A stretch of 64,000 nucleotides of DNA from Nocardioides ferulae (GTDB lineage: Bacteria > Actinomycetota > Actinomycetes > Propionibacteriales > Nocardioidaceae), in assembly GCF_003660455.1 (NCBI RefSeq), contig NZ_QZVR01000011.1, positions 1-64,000 on the forward strand, read 5' to 3'. The translations under genes were made by a program, and so were the position numbers. The notes beneath the pieces are model-generated. The model saw only the letters and a program-made list of their open reading frames with translations. It did no database searches and was not told the origin of the DNA. Positions 17,887 through 27,662 of this stretch are shown here, in pieces (position 1 is the first letter of the stretch; each line of letters opens with the position of its first letter).

Positions 17887-18217
17887 GTCCGCTGCGCGGG
17901 GCTTCCGCTGCGCGGGGCTTCGTGGTGCTGGTGAGGACCGGTGGCGTGTGTGGGTGGGGCGGGTCGGCTGCGCCGGAGGGGCCCCGGCCGGCCAACCACC
18001 CGCTCCGCTCGTTCCTCACGGAGCGGGGGCCAGGCCCATCCACGGCCGTCCGGGGGGCCCCTCCGGCTCCGCCGCCCCACCCCGCGCCCGGCGCCGGGCT
18101 CACCGACCCTGAGTGAAAGGGAAGATGCGGCTACGCCGCGTGACCCGGCCGACCCGCGACCTCCGCCGACCGTGACCAAGCGGGGGTCGGTCTGAAACCC
18201 AGCCCCACGCCCACCAT
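17887..18217. other. GC-rich non-coding region after purM
   Basis: I see no convincing gene here. A 16-bp unit TCCGCTGCGCGGGGCT is duplicated in tandem at 17888-17903 and 17904-17919. A 9-bp stem, CCCGCTCCG paired with CGGAGCGGG (17999-18007 / 18019-18027), may act as a terminator for purF-purM. Open frames are low-complexity Pro/Gly/Ala readings with no start signals. Confidence 0.4.
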
Positions 18218-18361
18218 GAGTGACAGGTCAGCGGGTCCACGCCGACCACGAGTGACAGGTCAGCGGGTCCACGCCGACCACGAGTGACAGGTCAGCGGGT
18301 CCACGCCGACCACGAGTGACGGGTCAGCGGGTCCACGCCGACCACGAGTGACGGGTCAGCG
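18218..18361. repeat. 32-nt tandem repeat, four full copies plus a partial
   Basis: Units start at 18218, 18250, 18282, 18314 and 18346 (partial). The unit begins GAGTGACAGGTCAGCGGGTC and ends CACGCCGACCAC. Copies 1-3 read GACAGG while 4 and 5 read GACGGG. There are no spacers, so it is not a CRISPR array. The period is not a multiple of three and the region is not coding. It lies upstream of the DUF3073 gene. Confidence 0.9.
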
Positions 18362-18473
18362 GAGAGACCGATCACCCGGGGTCCGCCGGGTGTCGCGCGG
18401 TGGCGGACCAGCCACGACCTGGGACTTCGTGACGAATCTGGAACCGGATGTGCGGGAACAGCCGGGGAGCAGG

Positions 18474-18479
18474 TAGCGT
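18474..18479 (+). promoter_or_regulatory. Possible -10 box TAGCGT for the DUF3073 gene
   Basis: TAGCGT matches TANNNT and would give a leader of about 65 nt before ATG 18552. No clear -35 is visible. Confidence 0.35.
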
Positions 18480-18551
18480 TGCCCCCACGAGACATCCAAG
18501 ACAGTCCGGGCGCTTCGATGCCCCGGCCAAGCGTGCGAGGGGGTCGACCCT

Positions 18552-18740
18552 ATGGGGCGCGGCCGAGCGAAGGCCAAGCAGACGAAGGTCGCCCGCGACC
18601 TGAAGTACCGCACTCACGAGACGGACTTCGGGGCACTGGCCCGCGAACTGCATGGCGGCGAAGACAGCAGCGACGAGTCGTCCGAGGCTTCGGACGACTA
18701 CGACGATTGGTCGGACTACTCCGAACCCCGCCGCGACTGA
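18552..18740 (+). CDS. DUF3073 family protein
   Basis: The 62-aa protein opens MGRGRAKAKQTKVARDLKY, the hallmark of DUF3073, a small and nearly universal actinobacterial family. The N-terminal half is strongly basic and the C-terminal half (residues 37-62) is acidic and Ser/Asp-rich (DYDDWSDYSEPRR). The function is unknown; the charge layout suggests nucleic-acid or ribosome association, which is inference. It is monocistronic and ends in front of a strong hairpin at 18755. Confidence 0.93.
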   Translation: MGRGRAKAKQTKVARDLKYRTHETDFGALARELHGGEDSSDESSEASDDYDDWSDYSEPRRD

Positions 18741-18754
18741 CCTGACCGCGAGTG

Positions 18755-18788
18755 CGCCGGTCCGACATCGAGCGATGTCGGACCGGCG
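18755..18788. terminator. Bidirectional hairpin terminator
   Basis: A perfect 16-bp stem (18755-18770 with 18773-18788, core GGTCCGACATCG) closes on a 2-nt AG loop between the convergent DUF3073 and dehydrogenase genes. No U-tract follows, as is usual in high-GC actinobacteria. Confidence 0.75.
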
Positions 18789-18810
18789 TCCTCGGGTCGG
18801 GGCGCGAGGC

Positions 18811-19932
18811 TCAACTGCCCGGCAACCAGATGCCGCGCAGGCGGCCGACCTCGCGTAGCCGCTGCTCGGCGAGCCGGTCCGCCGCGACAGCCGGCGGCAC
18901 CCCGTCGCGCTCGGCGAGCTCGAAGACCCGCCGGGTGGTGTCGAGGATCCCCTCGGCGCGCTGCTTGGCGCGCTCGAACACGAAACCCTCGAGCTCGTCG
19001 GCCACCTGGATCAGGCCGCCGGCGTTCACGCAGTAGTCCGGCGCGTAGAGCACGCCACGGTCGGCGAGCACCTTCTCGATGCCCGGGTGGGCCAGCTGGT
19101 TGTTGGCCGCGCCGCAGACGACCCTGGCGGTGAGCACCTCGACGACGTCGTCGTCCAGCGCCCCACCGAGCGCACAGGGGGCGTAGACGTCCAGCGGCGA
19201 GCGCACCAATGCGTCGGTCGAGTCGACGACCCGCACCCGGGGGTGCTCGCTGCGCAGGCTGCGTACGGCGGCGTCGGAGACGTCGGCGACGACCACGTCG
19301 GCGCCGTCCTCGAGCAGGTGGCCGACCAGGTGCCGGCCGACCTTGCCGACGCCGGCCACGCCGACGGTGCGACCGGCCAGGGACGGGTTGCCCCAGGCGA
19401 CCTCGGCGGCCGCGCGCATGCCCTGGAACACGCCGTACGCGGTGAGCACCGAGCTGTCACCGGCACCGCCGTGCGCGACCGTGCGGCCGGTCACGAAGGA
19501 GCACTCGCGGGCGACCTGGTCCATGTCGGCGGAGTAGGTGCCGACGTCGCAGGCGGTGAGGTAGCGCCCGCCGAGGGACTGCACGAACCGGCCGTAGGCA
19601 CGCAGCAGCGCCTCGGACTTGTCGCGGGCCGGGTCGCCGACGATCACCGCCTTGCCGCCGCCGAGGTCCAGGCCGGCCAGAGCGGCCTTGTAGGTCATCC
19701 CGCGGGAGAGCTCGAGCACGTCGGCGAGGGCCGCGGCGGTGGTGGGGTAGGGGTGGAAGCGGGTGCCGCCAAGCGCCGGTCCGAGGGCGGTGGAGTGGAT
19801 CGCCACGATGGCCCGGAGCCCGGACTCCTCGTCGCTGGCGAAGACGACCTGCTCGTGTTGGGCGGCGGCGGAGAAGACGTCGCTGTCGGGGGCGGCTTCG
19901 GGGTCGTGGGTCTCGACGCTGGGCTCGGTCAT
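18811..19932 (-). CDS. vdh: Valine/leucine-type amino-acid dehydrogenase
   Basis: This is a member of the Glu/Leu/Phe/Val dehydrogenase family, which oxidatively deaminates branched-chain amino acids to 2-oxo acids with NAD. From ATG 19932 it has 373 aa. The substrate region holds [14 protein letters not shown] and [19 protein letters not shown] with the catalytic Lys residues. The NAD-binding Rossmann motif is [17 protein letters not shown], and the late motif is [19 protein letters not shown]. Length and motifs fit Streptomyces-type valine dehydrogenase better than glutamate dehydrogenase. A longer frame upstream overlaps the hybrid kinase and is not used. Confidence 0.88.
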   Translation of the reverse strand: MTEPSVETHDPEAAPDSDVFSAAAQHEQVVFASDEESGLRAIVAIHSTALGPALGGTRFHPYPTTAAALADVLELSRGMTYKAALAGLDLGGGKAVIVGDPARDKSEALLRAYGRFVQSLGGRYLTACDVGTYSADMDQVARECSFVTGRTVAHGGAGDSSVLTAYGVFQGMRAAAEVAWGNPSLAGRTVGVAGVGKVGRHLVGHLLEDGADVVVADVSDAAVRSLRSEHPRVRVVDSTDALVRSPLDVYAPCALGGALDDDVVEVLTARVVCGAANNQLAHPGIEKVLADRGVLYAPDYCVNAGGLIQVADELEGFVFERAKQRAEGILDTTRRVFELAERDGVPPAVAADRLAEQRLREVGRLRGIWLPGS

Positions 19933-20038
19933 GGGTGGTGTCCGTTCGGTTCGGCCACGGGGTGGTGTGGCGTGGGTCGGGCCCGCAGGGGTGGCGCGGG
20001 TCACCTCCCACGGTAGTGGGAACGGAGCGACCGGTGGG

Positions 20039-23000
20039 TCAGCTTCGGGCGGCGAGCTCGCGTTGGAGCGTGAGCACGGCCTGGTCGAGCTCGGCCTCCA
20101 GGTGGGCGAGCAGCTCCGCGCCGGTGTGCTCGCCGTCGCCCGCGCCACTGCGGCCCGCGGCCGTGGGGCTGGAGCGCTCGGCCAACGCCTCGAGTCTGTC
20201 CGCCACCGCCGCCACGCGGGGCAGCCCGAGGTTGAGCGCGGTGCCCTTGACCGCATGGGAGGCCAGGCCCAGGGCCTGGTGGTCCGCCGCGGAGAGCGCC
20301 TCGCTCACCGCCCGCAGCAGGTCGGGGGCACGGCCCAGGAACGACCGCGCGGTGCGTTCGAAGAAGGTGATCCCGTCCTTGCGCAGCTGCTCCAGGGTGC
20401 GGACCCGGTCGTGGTCGAGCACCGGGAGCTCGGCGGGCGTGGTCGGTGACGCGGCCGCTCGGTCCGCCACGGTCGCGTCGTCGCCGGACGAGGACGGGAT
20501 CCAGCGGCGCAGGACGCGTTCGAGCTCGACGGCTGCCACAGGCTTGGTGAGGAAGTCGTCCATGCCGGCGTCCAGGCACCTCTCCCGGTCGCCCTCGAGG
20601 GCGGAGGCGGTCATCGCGATGACCGGAACCCGCTCGTCGTCCGCCTCGCGGGCGCGCAGGCGGCGAGTGGCCTCGAAACCGTCGAGGCGAGGCATCCGAC
20701 AGTCCATCAGCACCGCGGCGAAGCCGTGTCCTGGTCCGAGCAGGTCGAGCGCGACGAGTCCGTCGCGGGCCACGACGGCGGCGTAGCCGAGCGTCTGGAG
20801 CAGTCCGCTGGCGACCAGCTGGTTCACCTCGTTGTCCTCGACGACCAGCACGCGGCCGCCCGGTGCGCTCGGGACGGGATCGCGGGCGGCCGCGGGCTCG
20901 CTGCCCGCGACGGCACGCGAGTCGGTCTCGGAGCCGAGAGCGGTCCTGAGCGCCTCGCGGAGCTCGGAGTGTCGCACCGGCTTGTCGAGGGCGAGGTCGA
21001 AGCCGGCGGCGGCCCCCTCGCCCTGGTCGGCCGGGGCGGTCGACAGCAGGATCAGCACCGTGCCGCGGAGGTAGGGGTCGTGGCGGATGACGCGGGCCAG
21101 CGCGGCGCCGTCGGTGCCGGGCATCGATCCGTCGAGGAGGGCCACTTCGAACGGTTGGCCCGCGGCGGTGCCCTCACGGAGCGCCGCGAGCGCCTCCTCG
21201 GCGTCACCGACCGCGTGGGGGCGCAACCGCCAGGCGGTCAGCTGCTCGGTGAGCGCGAGCCGGTTGCTCTCGTTGTCGTCGACCACCAGCACCCGGCGGT
21301 CGGCCGGCACGGTGGTCGCCTCGGGTGAGAGCCCACCCGGGGCGCCGGAGCAGCGCTCGAATCGCGCGGTGAACGTGAAGGTGCTGCCGTGGCCGGGCTC
21401 GCTGTGCACCGTCACCTCGCCACCCAGCGCGTGGGCCAACTGCTGGGAGATGGCCAGCCCGAGCCCGGTGCCGCCGTGGCGTCGGGTGGTGGAGGCGTCG
21501 GCCTGGGTGAACGCGTCGAAGAGCCGGCCCTGCACCTCTGGCGGGATGCCGACACCGGTGTCGGTGACCTCGACGCTGAGCACCACCTCCACGGGTGTCA
21601 GCTCGGCGAGCTCCACCCGCACCACGACCTGCCCGCGGTCGGTGAACTTCACCGCGTTCGAGCCGAGGTTCGTGACCACCTGGCCGAAGCGGGTGGCGTC
21701 GCCGCGCACCATCCGGGGGACCTCGGGGTGACAGGCGACGACCAGCTCCAGCCCCTTCTCCCGGGCGGGCCCGGCGAGGATGCCGGCGGTGTGGTCGAAC
21801 AGCTCCCGGACGTCGAAGTCGGCCGCCTCGAGCTCGAGCTTGCCGGACTCGATCTTCGACAGGTCGAGGATGTCGTTGATGATGGCCATCAGCGTCGTGC
21901 CGGCGGTCTGCAGGCCCTCGGCGAGCCGCCGCTGACGCGGGTCGAGGTCGGTGTGCAGCAACAGCTCGCCCAGGCCGATGACGCCGTTCATGGGGGTGCG
22001 GATCTCGTGGCTCATCGTCGCGAGGAACGCCGACTTCAGCCGGGAGGCCTCCATCGCGGCATCGCGCGCTTGGGCCAGGGCCCGGGCCGTCTGCTCGCGC
22101 CCGGCGACCAGACCGAGCTGGGTGGCCACCTGGTCGATCAGCGCGTGGCTGTTGTCGTCGAGTGGCGACTCGTCGGCCAGGGCCTGTACGACGCGCACCA
22201 GCGCGCCGTCGCACAGCACCGGGATGGAGACCACGCTGTGGGTCTCGGCCAGCGGCCCGGGCCCGGGTGCCACCACCACCGCGCGCTCCTGCGCGGCCCG
22301 AGCCGCCAGCACGGGGTCGGCCGGCACCGGCGGGTTCCAGGTCTGCCGGACCTCGAGGCGTCCCTCGGACGGCGTCGGGGCGAACGAGGCGACGGCGCTC
22401 CAGCCCGTGTATGCGGGGAGACCGGCGGCGGCCAGCTCGACGGCCTCGTCGAGGCTGCCGGCCTGGTTGGCGCCGGCGGCCATCTGCTGGAGCAGGTTGA
22501 GCCGCCGGGTCGCCTGCTCGGCCTGCTCGCCGGCTTCCATCAGCGCGGTGATGTCCTGGACCACCCCACGGGCCCGGACCGGGGTGCCGTCCGGGCCCCA
22601 CTCGGTCATGCCCCGCCCGTGCATCCAGCGTTCCCGGCCATCGGGGAGGACGATGCGGAAGTTGGTGTCGAAGCTGTCGGCGGAGCCCTGGGCGTCGACG
22701 GCGGCCTGGTCGAACTGGGGAAGGTCCTCGGGGTGGACCCGGAGGCGGAACGAGTCGACTTCAGGCTCGAAGTCCCGGCCCTCACCGGTGATGCGGTACA
22801 TCTCGTCGGACCATTCGACCCTGCCGGTCTCCAGGTTCCACTCCCAGCTCCCGATGGCGGAGATCCGCTGAGCAGCGGCCAGCTGCTGCTCGCGCACCCG
22901 CAGCCGGTCCAGGTGGGCCGGGCAATGGCTGTGCTCGCTGACCCGGTGCCACCAGCCGGCCGGCCGCCCGTCGTCGTCGTACAGGGGGCCGAAGCTGGCC

Positions 23001-23281
23001 ACGGTCCACACGACGCTGCCGTCGGGTCGCTCCCAGCGGGTGTCGACGTCGTCGCGCGCGTCACCGGCCCGCAGCCGGTCCAGGTGGGCGGCGAGCAGCT
23101 CCAGCTGGTCTCCGGAGAAGACCTCTTCCAGAAGCCGCCCCTCGAGCTGCTCGCGGGGGCGGCCCACCAACTCGGCGAGTCGCTGGTTGGCGTAGAGGGT
23201 GCGGCCGTGGGCGTCGACGACCCACAGGCCGTCGGTGGTCGCCTCGGCGAGCCACCGCCACACTCCCGAGTCCTGGTCCAT
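20039..23281 (-). CDS. Hybrid histidine kinase (PAS-PAS-GAF-HisKA-HATPase-REC-REC-Hpt)
   Basis: The 1080-aa soluble, BarA-like multistep phosphorelay protein has two PAS domains (about residues 5-115 and 130-250) and a GAF domain (265-400). HisKA holds [18 protein letters not shown] (about 420). HATPase holds [24 protein letters not shown] and [12 protein letters not shown]. Receiver 1 ([14 protein letters not shown]; phospho-Asp in ALLDGSMPG) and receiver 2 ([13 protein letters not shown]; Asp in [15 protein letters not shown]) follow. The C-terminal Hpt domain has [13 protein letters not shown]. It has its own GGGAGAGG ribosome site and lies 99 nt from the receiver-ATPase gene in the same orientation. 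It probably senses an intracellular or redox/light cue through PAS; the ligand is unknown. Confidence 0.93.
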   Translation of the reverse strand: MDQDSGVWRWLAEATTDGLWVVDAHGRTLYANQRLAELVGRPREQLEGRLLEEVFSGDQLELLAAHLDRLRAGDARDDVDTRWERPDGSVVWTVASFGPLYDDDGRPAGWWHRVSEHSHCPAHLDRLRVREQQLAAAQRISAIGSWEWNLETGRVEWSDEMYRITGEGRDFEPEVDSFRLRVHPEDLPQFDQAAVDAQGSADSFDTNFRIVLPDGRERWMHGRGMTEWGPDGTPVRARGVVQDITALMEAGEQAEQATRRLNLLQQMAAGANQAGSLDEAVELAAAGLPAYTGWSAVASFAPTPSEGRLEVRQTWNPPVPADPVLAARAAQERAVVVAPGPGPLAETHSVVSIPVLCDGALVRVVQALADESPLDDNSHALIDQVATQLGLVAGREQTARALAQARDAAMEASRLKSAFLATMSHEIRTPMNGVIGLGELLLHTDLDPRQRRLAEGLQTAGTTLMAIINDILDLSKIESGKLELEAADFDVRELFDHTAGILAGPAREKGLELVVACHPEVPRMVRGDATRFGQVVTNLGSNAVKFTDRGQVVVRVELAELTPVEVVLSVEVTDTGVGIPPEVQGRLFDAFTQADASTTRRHGGTGLGLAISQQLAHALGGEVTVHSEPGHGSTFTFTARFERCSGAPGGLSPEATTVPADRRVLVVDDNESNRLALTEQLTAWRLRPHAVGDAEEALAALREGTAAGQPFEVALLDGSMPGTDGAALARVIRHDPYLRGTVLILLSTAPADQGEGAAAGFDLALDKPVRHSELREALRTALGSETDSRAVAGSEPAAARDPVPSAPGGRVLVVEDNEVNQLVASGLLQTLGYAAVVARDGLVALDLLGPGHGFAAVLMDCRMPRLDGFEATRRLRAREADDERVPVIAMTASALEGDRERCLDAGMDDFLTKPVAAVELERVLRRWIPSSSGDDATVADRAAASPTTPAELPVLDHDRVRTLEQLRKDGITFFERTARSFLGRAPDLLRAVSEALSAADHQALGLASHAVKGTALNLGLPRVAAVADRLEALAERSSPTAAGRSGAGDGEHTGAELLAHLEAELDQAVLTLQRELAARS

Positions 23282-23380
23282 TCCGCCTCTCCCGTGGGGC
23301 CCCCATCATCACCAGTGCCCAACCTGGGCGTGGTCGAACCCGGCAAAGCCGAGACCTCACTCACCCGGGCGGGTGAGGGG

Positions 23381-24211
23381 TCAGTCGTCGGTGCCGGACC
23401 AGGAGAGCTCGCTCGGCGCCGCCCGGGTCAGCTCGGCCCACACGACCTTGCCGGAGCCGGGCCCGGCCGCATCCGAGCCCTCGCCCGGACCCACGTCGAT
23501 GCCCCACGACGCGGAGAGCGCCGAGACCATGAGCAGGCCACGGCCGTGGTCCTGGGTCATCGTGGGGGGCTGCGGCTCCGGGGTGCCGGTGCCGGAGTCG
23601 CAGATCTCGATGCGCAGCGCGGTCGGGCTCAGCGAGAGCCGCACCTGGTAGTCCGACGCAGCGTGGGTGAGCGCGTTCGCGGCCAGCTCGCTCACGACGA
23701 GGAAGGCGTCGTCGCGCATCGACTCCAAGCCCCAGTCCAGCAGCTGCTGCATCACGAACCGGCGGGCCTCCTTGACGCTGGCGAGGTCCTGCGGCAGGTC
23801 GAGCACCGCCTCGTCGGGCCTCGGCGCGGCCACGGACTCCAACAGGTCGACCAGGTAGTCGAGATCGGCGTCCTTGAGCACGTAGCCGGCGGTGCGGTCC
23901 TCGAACCAGGAGGGGTCCGAGGCCTCCGCCGCGGAGAACACCACGACCTGGCTGGGCGGGGAGCTCTCGCGCACCCGGGCGATGAGGTCGCGTCCGGCCA
24001 GGTCGGGCAGGCCCAGGTCGAGCACCACGATGTCGGGATGCAACTCGGCGGCCTGGGCCACGGCCTCGGCGCCCGTCGCGGCCTCGCCCACCACCTCGAA
24101 CCCGCCCCGGAACCTCAGGGCGGTGCGGATCAGCCGCCGGATGTCCTCGGCGTCGTCGACGAGGAGCACCCGGATCGACGCGGTGGAGTTCGCGGAGCCG
24201 GCGGCGGTCAT
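23381..24211 (-). CDS. Receiver domain fused to RsbW-like ATP-binding domain
   Basis: The 276-aa protein has an N-terminal CheY-like receiver (residues 12-130; LLVDDAEDIRRLIRTAL, phospho-Asp in IVVLDLGLPDLAG, Lys in YVLKDADL). A SpoIIAB/RsbW-type HATPase_c_2 domain follows (about 140-265; N-box VVSELAANALTHA, G1 CDSGTG, GRGLLMVSALSASWGI). In known switches such domains act as anti-sigma factors or serine kinases. A receiver-controlled version could connect phosphorelay input to sigma-factor release, which is inference. Its ATG overlaps the stop of the upstream kinase in the minus direction by 4 nt, so the two are translationally coupled. Confidence 0.88.
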   Translation of the reverse strand: MTAAGSANSTASIRVLLVDDAEDIRRLIRTALRFRGGFEVVGEAATGAEAVAQAAELHPDIVVLDLGLPDLAGRDLIARVRESSPPSQVVVFSAAEASDPSWFEDRTAGYVLKDADLDYLVDLLESVAAPRPDEAVLDLPQDLASVKEARRFVMQQLLDWGLESMRDDAFLVVSELAANALTHAASDYQVRLSLSPTALRIEICDSGTGTPEPQPPTMTQDHGRGLLMVSALSASWGIDVGPGEGSDAAGPGSGKVVWAELTRAAPSELSWSGTDD

Positions 24212-26160
24212 GGCTCCTCCCGGTGGCGCGGGAAGCTGGCGACGAACGCCCGGTCCTCGGCCCGGTAGAAGGCGTCGCCCCCCTGGGCCCGGCAGAGTTC
24301 GCGCACGATGAACAGGCCCAGGCCGGTGCCGCCGCTGCTGCTGGTCGCGAACCGGTCGAAGAGCCTCGGCAGCATGTCAACGTGGACCCCGGGGCCGGCA
24401 TCGCGCACCACGACGTCGACGGTACGCCGGTGCGCCTCGACGTCGATCCGCACGGGGGAGGCGCCGTGGCGCAGGGCGTTGAGGACGAGGTTGTCCACCG
24501 CCTGCACCAGGCGCCCCGGGTCCGCGAGCACCGCGACGTCGCGGGCCACGCCCTCCGGGTCGAACTCGAGCACCGCGCCGGGGTGCGTGCTCCGGGCGCC
24601 GGCGACCACCGCCGAGAGCCGGTCGGCCAGTGGCACCCGCACGGGGTTCAGGTCGAGCGCGGAGGCATCGAGCCGGGCTGCCGTGAGCAGGTCGCCGAGC
24701 AGCCGTCTGAGCTGCCCGGCGCTGGTGGCCATGCTGGCCAGGAAGTCGTCACGCTCTGCCCGCTCGAGGTCGGCCCAGTGCCGCGAGAGCGTCTCGGCGG
24801 TCATGCCGAGCACCCCGACGGGCGCACGGAGCTCGTGGGCGGTGACCGCGAGGAAGTGCGCCTGGTCGTCGGCGGTCCGGCGGAGCTGCTGGTTGGCCTC
24901 GGCGAGCTCGTCGAGCATGCGGCGGCGCTCGGAGGTGTCGCGGGTGACTTTCGCGAAGCCGACCAGGCGGCCCAGTTCGTCGTGCACCGCGGTGATCGTC
25001 ACCTGCGCCCAGAACCGGCTGCCGTCCTTGCGGATCCGCCAGCCCTCCTCCTCGTAGCGTCCGTCGCGGATCGCCAGCTCGAGCTCGTGCTCGGGGTGGC
25101 GGGACTGCTGCAGCTCCGGCGGGTAGAAGACCCGGAAGTGCTGGCCGAGGATCTCGGCGGCGGTGTAGCCCTTGGCTCGCTGGGCGCCGGCGTTCCAGCT
25201 CGCGATGTGCCCGTCGGGGTCGAGCATGAAGATCGCGTAGTCCTGGACGGCGTCCACGAGCAGCCGGAACCGCTGCTCGCTCTGCCGCAGTGCCTCCTCG
25301 GCACGTCGCTGGCGGCTGACGTCCTGCACCTGGAGGAAGAGGTAGAGGGGGCGCTGCCGGGAGTCGCGCACCGGCGACAGGGTGGCGAGCAGCCGGCGCT
25401 CGTCGAGCCCGGCCACCCGGTGTTCGACCTGGACGGCGTCCTCGCCGCCGTCGAGCACCCGGCCCAGGGCCCGCCGGAACGGGCCGGGGTCGTGGAGGAG
25501 GTCTGGGTAGGCCGCCCCGACGAGGGCGTCGACCGGGCGGACCAGCAACTGGGCCAGGCTGCGGTTGGCCCGCACGACGCGGCCGGAGAGCGTCATCGTG
25601 GCCATGCCGATCGCGGCGTCCTCGAAGACCTCCCGGAACCGTTCCAGGTGCTCGTGGAGCACCGCACGCTCGGCGGCGTCGACCGCCTCGACCGCGGCCC
25701 GCTCGGTCTCTGCCGGGTCGGCGCGCGGCACCGGGATCGGGGCCCCCACGGACCCGTCGAGCACCTGCAGCAGGTCGTCGGCGAGCGTGTCGAGCGAGGT
25801 GGACTTCTCCAGGAACGCGGCCGCCCCCAGGTCGCGCGTGCGGGCGGCCAGACCATCTTCGGAGAACCCGCTGTACATCACCACCCGGGTCTCGGGGGAG
25901 GCCCGGCGCACCAGCGGCAGCGCCTCGAGCCCGTCGGTGCCCGGCATCGAGACGTCGAGGAGCAGGAGCGCGGGCTGGTGCTCGCGGGCCAGCTCGACGG
26001 CCGCGGCCCCGTCGGCACCTTCGCCGACCACGTCGAGCCGCCGCGAGAGCCGCAGCCGGGCCCGCACCAGGGCGCGCACCTCCGCGGCGTCGTCGACCAC
26101 GACGATGGTGGGACACCCGGGCATGCCCGGGAAGTTACCGGAGTCGGATGAGTCGGTCAT
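24208..26160 (-). CDS. Receiver-PAS-PAS sensor histidine kinase
   Basis: The 650-aa protein has an unusual N-terminal receiver (residues 17-130; IVVVDDAAEVRALVRARL, Asp in LLLLDVSMPGTDGLEAL). PAS follows at about 170-285 and again at 290-410, with typical WNAGAQRAKGYTAAEILG and GWRIRKDGSRFWAQVT. HisKA is centred on LAVTAHELRAPVGVLGM, and HATPase shows NLVLNALRHGAS, DAGPGVHVDM and GTGLGLFIVREL. There is no membrane segment. It overlaps DUF5709 upstream and the receiver-ATPase downstream by ATGA junctions, forming a tight three-gene unit. A receiver at the N-terminus suggests that the kinase is itself gated by another kinase. Confidence 0.92.
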   Translation of the reverse strand: MTDSSDSGNFPGMPGCPTIVVVDDAAEVRALVRARLRLSRRLDVVGEGADGAAAVELAREHQPALLLLDVSMPGTDGLEALPLVRRASPETRVVMYSGFSEDGLAARTRDLGAAAFLEKSTSLDTLADDLLQVLDGSVGAPIPVPRADPAETERAAVEAVDAAERAVLHEHLERFREVFEDAAIGMATMTLSGRVVRANRSLAQLLVRPVDALVGAAYPDLLHDPGPFRRALGRVLDGGEDAVQVEHRVAGLDERRLLATLSPVRDSRQRPLYLFLQVQDVSRQRRAEEALRQSEQRFRLLVDAVQDYAIFMLDPDGHIASWNAGAQRAKGYTAAEILGQHFRVFYPPELQQSRHPEHELELAIRDGRYEEEGWRIRKDGSRFWAQVTITAVHDELGRLVGFAKVTRDTSERRRMLDELAEANQQLRRTADDQAHFLAVTAHELRAPVGVLGMTAETLSRHWADLERAERDDFLASMATSAGQLRRLLGDLLTAARLDASALDLNPVRVPLADRLSAVVAGARSTHPGAVLEFDPEGVARDVAVLADPGRLVQAVDNLVLNALRHGASPVRIDVEAHRRTVDVVVRDAGPGVHVDMLPRLFDRFATSSSGGTGLGLFIVRELCRAQGGDAFYRAEDRAFVASFPRHREEP

Positions 26161-26612
26161 TCCTCCCGGACCACGTGGACGGCCGCTTCCTCGGCGCTCG
26201 CGCCGGCACCGTCGATGCCGACGTCGGTGGCGGTCAGGTCGCCGTCGGTGTCGGTGCGGGCGCCCTCGTCGGGCTCGACCAGGCGGCCGGCCCGCCCGTC
26301 GCCCACCTCGGGGTCGGCCACCTCGCTGTCGAGGTCCTGCTCCCGCGCGGCCTGGTCGTAGGGGTCGGGCTCCGGCACCTCCTGGGCCAGCCGCTGGTCG
26401 AGGCTCTCGCCCAGCGCCTCCTCCAGTGGCGTGTTGCCGTAGCCCTGGGCGGCGGAGTACTTCTCCGGCGGGCTGTAGCCCTCGTCGAGCGGCTCCTCGA
26501 GTCCGCGCTCGTCGACCAGGCTGTCGCCACTGCCCTGCGGCTGGTCCTCGTCGTCGACGGAGTAGCCGTGGTAGCTCTCGGCGTCGTGGTCGTTGCCGGT
26601 CTGCTCGGTCAT
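26157..26612 (-). CDS. DUF5709 family protein
   Basis: The 151-aa, very acidic, Gly/Asp/Glu-rich protein contains SVDDEDQPQGSGDSLVDERG and DEGYSPPEKYSAAQGYG, typical of DUF5709, an actinobacterial family of unknown role. It is probably disordered and has no signal or membrane segment. Its stop overlaps the start of the receiver-PAS kinase by 4 nt, so it is the first gene of that operon. Coupling to a kinase hints at a stress-related function, which is inference. Confidence 0.87.
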   Translation of the reverse strand: MTEQTGNDHDAESYHGYSVDDEDQPQGSGDSLVDERGLEEPLDEGYSPPEKYSAAQGYGNTPLEEALGESLDQRLAQEVPEPDPYDQAAREQDLDSEVADPEVGDGRAGRLVEPDEGARTDTDGDLTATDVGIDGAGASAEEAAVHVVREE

Positions 26613-26729
26613 GGCGCTCCTTCGTCGGGGTCGGGGTGCACCCTGGCGGTACCCGACGCCCGGTCCGTGATGCGGCGCGCGAGCAGCTGGTTCAGACCTC
26701 GCGCGCCCGGGCCGCGGCCGCGAGCCCGG

Positions 26730-27662
26730 TCAGCCGATCTCGGCCAGGGCGGCCGGGACCTGGGCCGGGATCTCCCGGGCGAGGTAGCCGACGGTGCCGA
26801 CCTCATGCGCCAGGCGCTCGCCGGCCCGCGCATGCAGCTGCGCCCCCCACACCGCGGCCTGGGCGGGCTCGGCGCCGCGGGCGAGCAGGCCCGCGACGAT
26901 GCCGGCCTGCACGTCCCCCGAGCCGGAGACCCCCAGGCCCGGCCCGCCGCCCTGCACCACCCAGCCGCGGCCGTCGGGATCGGCGACGTGCTTCTCGGAC
27001 CCACCGCACAGCACGACCACACCGCTGCGGGCGGCGACCTCCCGGGCGGTGCCGAGCGGGTCGGCCTGCACCTCGCGGTCCTCGCGGTGCGCCGTACGGG
27101 CGAGCTCGGTGGGGTTGACGCACAGCACGGCCCGGCTGTCGAGATGGAGCAGCCCGCGCGGGTGCTCGGTGAGGTACGCCGAGGCGAGGGCGTCGAGGAC
27201 CGTGCTGGCGGTGACGCGGGGCAGCAGGGCCTCGAGCAGTCGGACCGACGCGGCCACGTCGCTGAAGCCGGAGCCGAGCAGCAGCACGTCGACGCGGTCG
27301 GCCAGCGCGACCACTTCGCCGACCGCGCTCGGGTCGAGGCGGCCGGCCGCTGCGACCTCGAGGCCGTGCACGGCCGCCTCCGGCACCGCGACCGCCAGCG
27401 TCGGGGCATGCCCGGCGGCCGTGGCGATCTGGAGCTTGCCGGCGCCGGCGCGCAGCGCGGCCTCGCCCGCCAGTCGCACGGCGCCGGGGGTGGACTCGTC
27501 GCCCCCGACGACCAGCAGCTGCCCACGGGCGTGCTTGTCCTCGCCCGGAGGGGGCAGCGGCCACCCTCGCAGCACCGCCGGAGTGACGACCGTCGCCGGC
27601 CCGCCGGCCGGCCGGCGCGGCGTACCCCTGCCCGGCGGAACCGCCGGCTCAGTCGTGCTCAC
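26730..27662 (-). CDS. nnrD: ADP-dependent NAD(P)H-hydrate dehydratase
   Basis: The enzyme repairs hydrated NAD(P)H (S-form) using ADP. The 310-aa protein is of the CARKD/ribokinase-like fold: KHARGQLLVVGGDESTPGA near residue 45, GAGKLQIATAAG, and the catalytic GLGVSGSGDVQAGIVAGLL near residue 255. An epimerase domain (NnrE) is not fused here. The GTG start lies inside the 3' end of the upstream phosphatase gene (14-nt overlap), so translation is coupled. Confidence 0.9.
   Translation of the reverse strand: MSTTEPAVPPGRGTPRRPAGGPATVVTPAVLRGWPLPPPGEDKHARGQLLVVGGDESTPGAVRLAGEAALRAGAGKLQIATAAGHAPTLAVAVPEAAVHGLEVAAAGRLDPSAVGEVVALADRVDVLLLGSGFSDVAASVRLLEALLPRVTASTVLDALASAYLTEHPRGLLHLDSRAVLCVNPTELARTAHREDREVQADPLGTAREVAARSGVVVLCGGSEKHVADPDGRGWVVQGGGPGLGVSGSGDVQAGIVAGLLARGAEPAQAAVWGAQLHARAGERLAHEVGTVGYLAREIPAQVPAALAEIG

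Noticed and set aside
17880..18116. Small plus-strand proteins after purM
   Set aside because: They are low-complexity Pro/Gly/Arg readings without ribosome sites, overlapping in several frames.
18218..18361. Possible CRISPR array
   Set aside because: Repeats are contiguous with no unique spacers and no cas genes are nearby.
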